Assembly (NCBI RefSeq): GCF_000004195.4
Contig: NC_030678.2
Coordinates: 95,624,904 to 95,688,903, forward strand
Source of the DNA: Xenopus tropicalis
Taxonomy: Eukaryota > Chordata > Amphibia > Anura > Pipidae
Reading direction: 5' to 3'
Length of the DNA: 64,000 bases
This document shows positions 52,478 to 62,775 of the stretch, in pieces. Under the pieces are notes generated by a model. It ran no database searches, was not told the DNA's origin, and worked only from the letters and a program-made list of their open reading frames with translations. Within the stretch, counting starts at the first letter, position 1, and each line of letters starts with the position of its first letter. Made by a program: the position numbers and the translations under genes.

Positions 52478-55400
52478 TTAGTCAGCAATGTTTAGGATAT
52501 GGGATAGACCTCTACCCATGTGCCCCAGACTCAAATTTTGCTCAAATTTGTCAGGGATTCCTCTAGCTTTATATGTTAACTTGATCATTGGCAGCGATTT
52601 ATTCACTAGGTTTACCCATTGGGAGATAGTGGGGGTGGTGGGTTTCAGCCAGTTCAGAATTATATTCTTTTTAGCATAAAATAGTAGTGATCTAGACAAT
52701 ATACAGGTTTTATTGTGTGGTATAACTTCATCTATTACTCCAAATATACAGAATTCAATTGCTAGGATATGCGGTATGGCTAGGTTATCATTCAGACACT
52801 TCATAATTCCTTTCCAGTATTTCTGAATTTGGGGGCATGACCATATGACATGATGGAAGTTGGCTTGAACCTCTTGACACCTGGGGCATGCTGATGTTCT
52901 GTCAGAATAGATTTGGTTCAATCTGACAGGAGTATAGTAGAATTGGTGCAGGATTTTGAAGTTTATCAGTTTATCCCTGGTAGATATTAAAAAACTATAC
53001 ACAGAGTCTGTGGCTTCTTCCCACTGCTCATCCGTAATGGTTGGGGTGGACTGACGCCATTTGACAAGTGCCCTCTCGAAGGGAGGTTTAATGGTATCTT
53101 GCAGTATACTGTATAGGTTTGATACCAGTTTTTTGGGGTTAGGGTTTCTAAGTATAGTATCAATGGGATAGTTCTGATATTTTATTTGATATGAACCAAA
53201 CTGGGCTTTAAATGCATGTCTAAGTTGCATGTATCGGAATTGTTCAATTTTCAGATTTGGCAGTTGTTCCGAGAGTTGTGGTAATGACAATGAAATAAAG
53301 TGCCCTTGCTTAGAATTTGCCCAAGGGTTTTAATACCCATTTTGGGCCAATATATAAAGTCTTCCAAATATCTGAAGTGCCTAAGGTGGGAGTTGCCCCA
53401 TAGCGGTGTGTGAGGAGCTAGTAGGCATGGGGCGGATTTGGTTAGCTTTCGGGCTGTTTGCCAGGATTGGTAAGTTGCTAATAGTACCGGTGGTAGTGGG
53501 TTGGAGTCGCACAGTCTGCGTAAAGGACAGTGTGCCATTGCTTCCAGTGAACCAAGAATAGTAGCTATTAGTATTATGTTGGGGTCCTCTGCATCTGGGA
53601 GGAACCAAGGGTGTAAATGGGATAGTTGGGCCGCTATATGGTATAGATACATATCGGGTAGTTGGAGGCCTCCTTTCCCCAGGGGTGCTGTAAGTGATTT
53701 CCATGAAAACCTTGGTTGTTTGCCTGCCCATAGGAAGGAGGAGATGGTTCCATTTATTTTGCTGAAAAACTTTTTGGGGATTGCGGTTGGTGCGTTCCGG
53801 AAAAAATATAGAAATTTGGGGAGGAATACCATTTTAAATAGATTTATTCTCCCCCATAGCGTCAGTGGAAGATTTTGCCAGGTAATGGTTGTAGAGGTAA
53901 AATTTGTGTATAGTGGTTCCAGGTTCTGTTCCTGGAACAAGGAGCATAGTGGGGATACTACAATACCTAGGTATTTGATTTTGTCTGCCCAGGTTAGTTG
54001 GTTAGTCGTTGGCCTGTCTACAGTTGGGATTGTGTCTACTGGCATTATTTGAGACTTATCCCAGTTTACCCGCAGCCCAGAGTATGAGCCGAATTCTTGC
54101 ACTATTTTTAGTTTAGATTTCCTGCAGTGAGTTATGTGGGTCTGCTAAGAATAATAGGATATCATCTGCGTATAAGGCTATACGCTCTTCAATGTTATGA
54201 AGTCTAAACCCGCAGATGTTGCTAGATTGTCGAATGGCTATCGCCATGGCAAACAGGAGTGGGGAGAGGGGACACCCCTGGCGTGTTCCCCTATGTAGGC
54301 TAAAGGGTGGAGAGATAAGGTTATTCACTCTGATTTGGGCTTGGGGCGCCTTGTATAAAATTTTTATCCATGCTATGAAATTGGGGCCACATCCAAAGGC
54401 TTCTAGTGTTTCCCAAAGGTAGGGCCATTCGACAGTGTCGAAGGCCTTTGCGGAGTCCAGTGAGACTATAATTCTAGATCCACTGTTTTCGTGGGCAATT
54501 TGTAGATTTGTGTATAGTCTCCTGAGGTTGCATGAGGTAGATTTGCTGGGCATGAAACCCGATTGGTCCGGGTGGATTATTGCAGTAATGATTTTAATAA
54601 GTCTATTTGCTAGGATTTTGGCCAGTATTTTCCCGACTGTATTCATTAAGGAAATAGGACTGTACAAGCTACATTGTTCGGGTTTCTTCCCGGGTTTAAG
54701 AATAAGTATAATAAGAGCTGAGTATACTGAGGGGGGCAATTGCTGGGTGTTGAAGGCCTCCTCATACATAGTGAGAAGTTGGGGGGCTATATCATCTATT
54801 AGTGATCGGTACCATTCTGGTGGTAGACCATCTGGTCCAGGGGTTTTATTTGATGGAAGTGCTGTTATGGCATCTATGATTTCCTGTTTAGTGATGGGGT
54901 TATTTAAGTAGTTTGCTTGTTGTCTATCAAATTTTGGGATTGGTAGTTTAGCTAGGTAGTCGGCAATAGTTTGGGTTGACTGTGTGGCTTTGGATTTGTA
55001 CAGTGCAGCATAGTATTCGTAGAACACTTGCATTATGTCTTGGGGTTTGGTGACTACATTCCCTGCTTCTGTTATCGCTCTAGGGATGACTGTGACTGAA
55101 TTTGCGGTGGTTGCTAGGTTCTTCTCCCCTTGGTCGAATATTCGTTGGGCTGTATATAACAGTTTCTTATTTGTTAGGGTGGTATATGTAAGTTCCAATT
55201 GTTGTTGGGCTTTAGTAAGATTAGTGTGGGTTTCAGCATTGGGGTTTATTGCGTGCGCTTGCTCCGCAATATTGAACTGGTTTTCGGCTTCCTTACATAT
55301 TTGTTTGGTTGCACTGCGGGCTGCTGTTATGGCGTTAATTAGGTTTCCCCTTGCAACAACTTTAGAGGTTTCCCAACATGTGGGAATGGAGGCAGTACCA

Positions 55401-56196
55401 TTGTTATTTTCCCAAAATTCTTTATATTCATTAGCATTCCTTTCTTTTACCATATCATTTGCCAACCAAAGGGGACTAAGTCTCCATATTTTGGAGGAGG
55501 GGATTTGGCCTATCCTTAGTTGTATCGTTAAAGGTGAGTGGTCAGAGAATGCTCTGGGAAGGTATGTGATGTCATCCACTAAAGCCAGTGCTTCTGGGGA
55601 AGCAAATGCTAAATCTATTCGGGAGAGCGTTTTGTGGGTGGCAGAGTGGCAGGAGTATTGAGTGGTATTAGGATATTTCCATCTCCAAATTTCAGTAAGA
55701 TTTACGTTGATCGCCCAGTTTGCTAGGGCAGTAGGAGTGCGATTTAGTGAGTTTAGCTTATCCAGATTTGGATGTAGCAAGGCATTAAAGTCCCCTATTA
55801 TATAGAGTGGGGCAGGGGGTAGGTTTGCTATTTTGGAGAAGATTGTCGTTAGTACCTCTAGGTTACCTGGAGGGGGGTTATATAGATTGACAATCGTAAT
55901 TGGAGTGGAGCTGATTTTGCATTGCAGTATCACATACCTTCCCTGTGCATCTAAACATACATGCAAAGTTTCATACATTACATTTTTCCTGACTAGAATC
56001 GCTACCCCCTGGCGAGTGAAAGTGGTGGGCGACCCAAGGCTTTTTTAGTGCAAGGATTTTGGAGCCCGACAAGTGGTTTTTTTTGCAATAAAAGCATTGT
56101 TGGGTTGTATTTTTTAAGGTATGTGAATAATTGGGCCCTTTTGTATTTGGAGTTAAGTCCCCTGACATTCCAGGAGCATAGGGAAACACTTGTCAT
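52478..56196 (-). pseudogene. LINE ORF2: AP endonuclease plus reverse transcriptase, frameshifted
   Basis: The start at 56196 reads MTSVSLCSWNVRGLNSKYKR, the N-terminal signature of the AP-like endonuclease. Frame changes near 56000-56060 lead into 55978-54113, which carries YIIGDFNALL, LSRIDLAFAS and FSDHSPL (endonuclease active site), then RT motifs: PGPDGLPPEWY, LANRLIKII, PDQSGFMPSKST, SLDSAKAFDTVEW, GTRQGCPLSPLLF and the catalytic ALYADDILLF (54161-54172). A frameshift near 54110 continues the thumb region to 53251 (VNWDKSQIMP, KYLGIVVSP). Another near 53270 leads to the C-terminal part ending at 52478, with a CCHC-like motif CPRCQEVQANFHHVIWSC (about 52830-52880). Total is about 1,240 codons, normal for this group. 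The nucleotide tract lacks large deletions. It cuts target DNA and copies the RNA in living elements; here it is inactive. Confidence 0.92.
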
Positions 56197-56600
56197 TAAA
56201 TACCCATATTAATATTTGCTGACCAATTTGTATTCCGTTTAGCTCAATAGTTACAATACTGACGATTTTGCTATAGCATAAGTACAAAACACATATATAA
56301 ACATTAACTTCCCCAACTTAGTCCCATACCCTTGCCCTCCCCTGCCCAATTTTAAAACTAAGTGGGCTTTCTTCCCTAACTTGGTATGTATTGGTAGTGA
56401 TCAGTAGTTAACTCAACAGTGTGTCCACTCTGCTATTTGGATTTTTAATAAAGCTTATTACGAACTTAGCCTTATCTAGCTTGTAATCATAATAATATAC
56501 TTAGGCTTCCCTGTTGTGGTTTAGAGGTAGATGAAGGAGCCCAGTTAGGATAGAGGTAGTAGGTTTTAGTCTCTGTTCTGCTTTTGGATCAATCTTTGCT

Positions 56601-57586
56601 TTACAATCTTTCCATTTCTGGCAGTATTTCTTGGCGAGGTCTCTGAGGAGGTCGCGCTGGTCCGTGGGCCCTTGGCTTGCTTTCGAGCCACTGTATAGCC
56701 GCTTCAGGGTGGTCGAAAAAAAGTGTGCTGTCTCCGTCGGTTACTCGCAACTTTGCTGGAAATAACATAGCATATTTAATGTTGCTGTTCCGAAGGCGCT
56801 GTTTAGCTTCAGCGAAGGTACTGCGTCGCTTTTGGATTGCGGTGGAAAAGTCCGGGAATAGTGATATTTTGGCGTTGCTGCATATTATGTCTCCTTTTAC
56901 TCTAGCTGCTTTCAGAGCCGCGTCTCTATCTTTAAAGTTAAGGAGCTTGAGGAGCATGGGCCTTGGCGGGGCACCTGGCGGGGCACCTGGCGGTGGTTTA
57001 CGGGCTGGTACTCTGTGGGCCCTTTCCACTGCGAAGTACGGGAGAAAGTTTCTGGTCCCAACGTGTCTTTTAGCCAGGTCTCAATAAATGTAGCCACATT
57101 TTGCCCTTCCATGCCCTCTGGGAGGCCTATTATGCGCAGATTGGATCTCCGTTGTCTGTTTTCTAGATCGTCCACGTGCGCTATTAGGTTAGCCTGCTCT
57201 CACTGCAGTTGTTGCACTTGCCTTTGCATTGGGGAAAGGCTATCCTCCATGGTGCTTATACGCCGTTCAGTTTCAGTTGTCCGCTCTCTCAAAGTTTGCA
57301 TATCTTGCCGTAACAGTGATAAGTCTACTCGCAGCTCTTCGATCTTGGTCGTGACTGTCGCTGTTGTGTCGGCAATTTTAGTTGATAAAGCGGCTTTGGA
57401 GTCGACTATTGCCGACATAAGAGTCTGCAGTGTAGGTTCGGCAGGTTCAGCTAATGGTTGTGGCGGGTATATTTGGACTTCAGGTGGTGCGTTTTCGGTC
57501 TCTCCGCCGCCATCTTGGAGCGCTGTTTTGATGAAAAAATTTTGTACACCGTCTGATTTGGCTTTAGGAGGGGTTTTTGGGGGCAT
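56601..57586 (-). pseudogene. LINE ORF1 (L1 ORF1p-like), one stop and one frameshift
   Basis: The RNA-binding chaperone of the element. I take the start at MPPKTPPKAKSDGVQNFF (57586), because an upstream ATG at 57754 lies outside the element. Residues to about 130 form a coiled coil (KIEELRVDLSLLRQDMQTLR). An in-frame TGA at 57200-57202 interrupts it just before the conserved VDDLENRQRRSNLRIIGLPE segment of the L1 ORF1 RNA-recognition domain. A frameshift at about 57045 (ETFS to PYFAVERAHRV) leads to the C-terminal domain: MLLKLLNFKDRDAAL, ISLFPDFS, MLFPAKLRV. A 12-bp duplication gives GAPPGAPP. Length without the lesions is about 328 residues, as in L1 ORF1p. It precedes ORF2 by about 400 bp. 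Confidence 0.9.
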
Positions 57587-57740
57587 TGTGGCTGCCTGGG
57601 TTGCTTTTGCTTTATGTGGTTGCAGAATTTGGAGCCTAAAGTCACGGCTAAGTTCTTCAGGATAGTGATATAGCAGGAGCGGTCTTCCTATGCGTCTGCT
57701 CTCCTTCACATCCTGGCCACGCCCCCTCATTGATTTATAT

Positions 57741-58465
57741 TTAACTGATGCCAATATTTAAGTATTAATTCCAGAGTTGTTAAACTTTCCAGAGTTACTC
57801 ACTGGGTATTTGCCGTTAAAAGTTAGAAAAAAGTGGGCTGAGACACCAACAGCCAATCAAATTTCACCTATTTACTTTCAATGGTGAAGTGTAAAATGCT
57901 GTCAGTCTCACAATTTTTATGCCTAAGTCCCCAAACTTTGCACAGTTGGTCACTGGGGGACTGCAGTTCAAAAATAGGAAAAGTGGGTTGGGCCACTAAC
58001 AGCCAATCAGATTCCATCCATTGAATTTAATTTTAAATATTTTAACATTTAAATTTAAAATGTTGCCATTCTCACACTATTTATGCCAGGGTGCCCAATG
58101 TTTGTCACTGTGTGACTTCGACTCAAGGTTAGAAAAAGTGGGCACACCCACCAACCACCAATCACAATTTACCTATTGAATTTTATTGGTTTAAATTTAA
58201 ACTGCTGCCGTTCTGTATTAATCCTAGGGTCCCTAAACTTTGCAGAGTTAGTCACTGGGTAACTGCAGTTCCAGGTAAGAAAAAGTGGGTGAAGCCACCA
58301 ATCAGATATCACTCATTGACTTTCAGTGGGGAAATTTAAGTTGCTGCCATTCAGACACTATTAAAACCAGGGTCCCCAAACTTTGCACAGTGGTTTTACT
58401 ATATAACTGTGGTCCAAGGTTAGAAAAAGTGGGTGGGGCCAACAGCAGATCAGATTTAATTCAGT
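57741..58465 (+). repeat. Degenerate tandem array, right part (~5 units)
   Basis: Continuation of 50860-52217 beyond the L1-like insertion. 'gccaatcaaatttcacctat' and 'gtccccaaactttgcacag' recur at about 57847, 57998, 58158, 58295 and 58440. Confidence 0.88.
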
Positions 58466-58477
58466 GACTTTACGTTT

Positions 58478-58519
58478 TTCAACCCAACATGAAGTTTGTT
58501 CTCAAACTTCCCTTTCTAG
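58478..58519 (+). other. 3' terminus of the Helentron-like element: subterminal repeat and hairpin
   Basis: TTCAACCCAACA, one base, then a perfect 8-bp stem with a TTCT loop (58491-58510), then 'cctttctag'. It ends at CTAG followed by T, which also fits the CTRR-T end of classical Helitrons. Confidence 0.6.
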
Positions 58520-58534
58520 TTATTATTATTATTA

Positions 58535-58566
<32 letters not shown>
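58520..58566. repeat. (ATT)n microsatellite
   Basis: About 15 ATT units directly abutting the hairpin terminus. A LINE 3'-end-like fragment, 'aaggccctgctcaaaagagc' then 'ttacaatctaaaag', follows at 58680-58712. Confidence 0.9.
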
Positions 58567-58568
<2 letters not shown>

Positions 58569-58712
58569 AACACATATTTCTAATGCACCAACATATTCGA
58601 ACATATGCACAATGGGTGCATACAATACACATACAGATTGCACCCAAAATACAACCAATAACTTATACAAGAGTTTAAGAAGGCCCTGCTCAAAAGAGCT
58701 TACAATCTAAAA

Positions 58713-61533
58713 GCCATACTATAATAATCCTGCACCAATGCTTCTTGGCAGTGGAATTCCAGTCTGTACATAGGAGGCTTTGCTGTGTCACAGCACCTGT
58801 GGCTAGTTGGCAGGCAGGCAGGTTCCTTGTATAGAACACCACAGAGAAGCAGCATTATTTGATTTCCCCACAAAGATAGATAACTGTATCCTGTCTGCAA
58901 TTTCCTACACAGGCAGACTGAAGGATAGAAAACATTATAATAATGTCATATCTCTACATAGGATAGATTGTGCTGCTGTAATTCTCCACCTGCAGAGGAT
59001 GATAGATAGCAATTCTACATATCTTTACAGGGTGGCAGAAAACCTTGCTAAAGCAGAGAATTATTTATTTCTACAGGAGCATCAATTTAGAGGGATATTG
59101 TACTAAACACAACAGTGTTAATCTGTAGCCAATGGATATACAGTATGCCCACTATGATAATTGAGGCTGCATAGTACATACTGTTTGTGGCAAAAAAAAG
59201 TATTGTTTGCATTCTATATCTTAAGGATACACAGCTATATTTTCTGTATCAAGCTGGTATAAAGATTTACCTCATTGTATTGCTTTGCATATCTACATCC
59301 TTGAGCCACAATCCTTAATACCCATGTTATAGATTCCATTTCCTGCCAGCCATGCACTGACATTTTTCATTGCCAAGAAATGAATAAATAAAAATGCATA
59401 GAAAAGCAGCTCGGCGGCTCCAAAATCATCCAACAGTGACAAGCTATTAAATCCCGCCATAATTTATACAACATAAATCACCAGTCCATTTATCCTTCTC
59501 ATATTTTCACTTGTTGGCACAAGACATTCACATATTTCACTACATAACAAAAGAGCAATGAGCTATGTAAGTATGTTTCACCGGGTTTATAGATGGGATT
59601 CTAATGAGTTACTATTGTATTTGTGTCAGATTATGATAGAGACAGACTGAATGAAATCAATAAAAGGCCACCTTTCACAGCAACTAATCCAGTAGACATT
59701 TATCACTGCCTCGAGACCTGTTCTGTTCTCTCAAGGAGCATCCCATTTTCTTCACAATCCATCTGCAAGCAGCATGGACAGACCAATATTAATTTCATAC
59801 CAGATAACAGAGAGTGGCCATTTTACAGTTCATAATAGAGCTATAGTGATGGTTTTAGCAAGTGTTATTTTCCTTGTTCCTACCATACTTGGTATTTCTT
59901 CTTTCAAGCAGCACCTTCCTCAGTCCCATAGTGCCACACCTGAAAGGGACTATTGTGAGGTATGCAGGTCTGGACTGGGTTTTAAAACAGGCCCTGCCAT
60001 TTGAAGTGACAGAGGCCCAAACAGCCCCCTGCCAGCCCAATAAATAGTAAGTATCTACGGCATCTTACAGCAGCCCCACAGGCATTTTCCAGAATCCACA
60101 GATTTCCACACCCATTCAGCCCACTTCTATTTTAAATTAAAAGCCTGGTTCTCCCAGTTAGCCAACTCTTCACTGTTTGTAGGAGAACAACATTGGTCCA
60201 ACTCTTAGTATGAATGTAACGCATTACTATGTAATTAAAAAAGAAAGAAACTAAAGTCTATATGACCTACCACCAGTTGTTACTGCGTACATTTCCTTAG
60301 TAACTGACATTGTCGATAAAACAATTCAGGAATATCATTTATTCTAGTCTGAAGATTTACTCACAGCACCACAACAACACTAAGTGCCTCAGACAACTGT
60401 GCCTTCAAAGTTGTTCTTGTCTCCTCCATCTACACTCCTCAATTCAGTCCAGCGCTGCCTGCTGTTCTGTGAATGGGTAGGATTCCTGTTACTTGCTACT
60501 TTCTCTCCCATACTGCCTCTACAGGTCTCCACATCAGACATACCCAAAGACAATCACTGCAGGCTTGCTCCTACTCCATTCACCACAGAATACAACAAGA
60601 CAGTACAAATATGGGAATGTTTTAGAGTTTTATTGCTCCAAATATTAAAATAAATGTAAACACATTTAGTTCTTCAATACTCCGCCTGATGCATTTCGTG
60701 CCTTGCCACTTCTTCAAGGAGAAAGGCAGTGGTGTTGAGTGCAACTGTATGGGGGTGCAAAAAGTGCATGCTGACACAAGTACCTTAAATGAAAAAGATT
60801 TGTCTTGCAACTGAGGCACTTTTTAAAGTGGCTTTACTTCCTTGTTCTCATCTGAAACAACATACCTAAAAGCTGCCATTATATACAGCAATAAAGTCCC
60901 ATGCCGCTAGATTATTAATGTCAGGAATGCAATGTCCTTGTGTGAATGTCAGATAAAAAACATAAATGTTGTAATTAGAGTGATTCTAAGACAACATTGT
61001 GTTACTGCTGCAAGATAACACACAAAAGTTCAACATACAGAAGGATGTGAGCACAAACAAGGAAAAAGCAATGATGCAAACAGAGCTGTTCTCAGTACTG
61101 GTACACAGAAAACATTTCACCAAACCTAGGCTTCACCTAAATATAATGTGACAAGGAAAGGTGACAAACAGTACCACCTGAGGCAATGTTAATAATGCAA
61201 CATTTGTCAATGGAAAGTCATAGCTTACAGAGGACCTGCTTACTGTCACAGCAAAGGAGACTCTTGATGTATTTAAGACAAAAAATAGACATGTATAGAC
61301 TGTATATTTTTTAAAAATAAACAAAGATATTTATGTTTAGGACTGAGAAAGCATTCAATAAAATTTAACTGCCTTGACATAGGGCACCCCTTAGAAAGTA
61401 GTTTTGACAAACCTCTTAAGGTAGCTTTGTCCTGACACAAAGTGCTATCTGACACATTAGTCCCATGCCTTCTATCAATGCATGCAATTTTACACAGTCA
61501 CACAGTTAACTTGGGTTGCATCACTGACCTGCA
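58713..61533. other. Intronic stretch, no gene
   Basis: No conserved coding segment or element ends found. ORFs of 60-99 codons lack domains. 'gatgcatttcgtgccttgcc' at 60690 resembles a motif seen in frog repeats but has no defined boundaries. Confidence 0.4.
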
Positions 61534-62346
61534 TTAAAGGGATCCTCCACCTAAAATATTTTTTTAGCACAGTCAAAGCAGCTTTCCAAAATACATCCAT
61601 AAAATTGTTTTAAAGGGGATGTTCACCATCAGACAAAACATTTTTGTAACTCATCTTTATTACTAAAAATGTTTGGTTGTGAAGCTAGAGACCAGGATTA
61701 GTGCTGCTAACAGACTCTCTCCTCTGTCTTCTGAAGGGATCGCCCACTCCAACTTGTATTCTGCCCAAAACAGAAAGTAACTAGTTACTGGCATGCCTTC
61801 CCTATCCTGCCTCATTTGCATTTCATTGATCCAGTTGGCTGAATCTTGCCAGGAGAGGAAAGGTGTACAAAGTAAGTAGTTCAGCTGCTTGCCAAATCCT
61901 GATCTGGGACATCCCTTACTGAGGGGAGAAAGCAGAGAAGAGAGAGCCTTTCAGTAGGACTGATCTTGGTCTGTAGCTTCAAAACCAAACATTTTAAATA
62001 ATGAAGTTATAAAAATGTTTTTTGTGACAGGGGCTGTTTAAATTCAGACTTTTGTCTCAAGGTGAACATCCTCTTTTATGGTTTTAACGTTGAAAATGTA
62101 ATTGCTAAGAAAAGCAATTTATGTTTCACTGTTTACATTCTCTGCACACTGTTGGTGAAAAGCACAGGCTCCATGTGTACACCAACAAGCATAACTATAT
62201 TACAATATCTAATAGCAATTGGGATTTTAGGAATAGGCATTCAAAAAATCCATTCACAATGATTGTTAATTTATACAGGTAGGAAAACCCAGTTGGGAAA
62301 AAAAAAAAATATATTTTCATTTAAACTGGGTTATACATCCCTTTAG
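61534..62346. mobile_element. Probable TTAA-type MITE, outer element
   Basis: Left 'ttaaagggatcctccaccta' (61534) and right (reverse complement) 'ctaaagggatgtataaccca' (to 62346) are partly inverse. The right TTAA is altered. It encloses the better-defined TTAA MITE 61610-62041. Confidence 0.5.
61610..62041. mobile_element. TTAA-flanked MITE 'aggggatgttcacc'
   Basis: TTAA at 61610-61613 and 62038-62041. Inverted ends: left 'ttaaaggggatgttcaccat', right (reverse complement) 'ttaaacagcccctgtcacaa'; both continue into 'aaaacatttttgtaactt'-like sequence. Non-coding. Confidence 0.75.
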
Positions 62347-62595
62347 GCCTGCACTTAGTTGAGAGATATTCGTTTGCTTACTGATTCACAGCACTGTTTG
62401 TTATCTTGGGATACACCAAAATATTTACTGACACAGTACCTCTACACTTTAACGGTTCCTAAGGACCATTACAAGCTGGCATTCAAGAAAAGAAAAAAAG
62501 AAAAATCACTTGCGTTTTATCAATGCTTTTTCTCCAAGCCTCCCAGTGTCCACATTTTTAGGGGTTAAAAGAAGACTCAGAGACTTTGGCTTACT

Positions 62596-62775
62596 ATTGT
62601 ATTTCTGCGGATTGTTTTGCAAAACCAGGCATCAGAGTTTGCTGCGGAAAAATTAGCTGTGCATCAAAAAATTGTTGCACGCGTCCACAAATTTATTTTT
62701 CATTTTTGAATGCATCTTTTGAAAGATTTGCAAATTTATCCCCAAAGTGAAACTGGACAGATTTACTCATCACTA
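62596..62775. mobile_element. MITE half, '..gatttactcatcactag' end
   Basis: 'gcaaatttatccccaaagtg' and 'aaactggacagatttactca' ending 'tcactag' is the terminal sequence of a common Xenopus MITE. The partner end ('ttctgcggattgttttgcaa') is only weakly inverse. Confidence 0.55.

Larger units (their letters stand above)
52230..57728 (-). mobile_element. L1/Tx1-group non-LTR retrotransposon, nearly full length
   Basis: A 5.5-kb two-ORF LINE on the minus strand, inside the tandem array. The 5' end begins GAGGGGGCGTGGCC at 57728. The 3' UTR after ORF2 (52477-52230) ends in an A-rich 'aaacaaataaacaaa'-like tail. Likely target duplications are ATTGGTTTATAT (52218-52229) and ATTGATTTATAT (57729-57740), 11 of 12 matching. 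ORF1 has one stop and one frameshift and ORF2 a few frameshifts, so the copy is dead but recent. It lies in the same transcriptional sense as doc2b. Confidence 0.9.
50595..58519 (+). mobile_element. Helentron/HINE-like element (candidate), split by an L1-like insertion
   Basis: Left subterminal motif TGTTGGGTTGAA (50595-50606) has its exact 12-bp inverse TTCAACCCAACA at 58478-58489. Directly after the right motif comes a perfect hairpin, GAAGTTTG-TTCT-CAAACTTC (58491-58510), and then 'cctttctag' before an (ATT)n run. Between the ends is a degenerate tandem array. Inverted subterminal repeats, an internal tandem block and a 3' hairpin are the published layout of Helentron-associated elements (DINE-1/HINE). 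The left motif can itself pair (TGTTGGG with CCCAACA, 50595-50616). Without the L1-like insertion the element is about 2.4 kb. No Rep/helicase coding region is present, so it would be non-autonomous. Class assignment is inference. Confidence 0.55.

Noticed and set aside
53501..55661. Plus-strand ORFs of 158-208 codons
   Set aside because: Antisense shadows of the LINE ORF2 on the minus strand.
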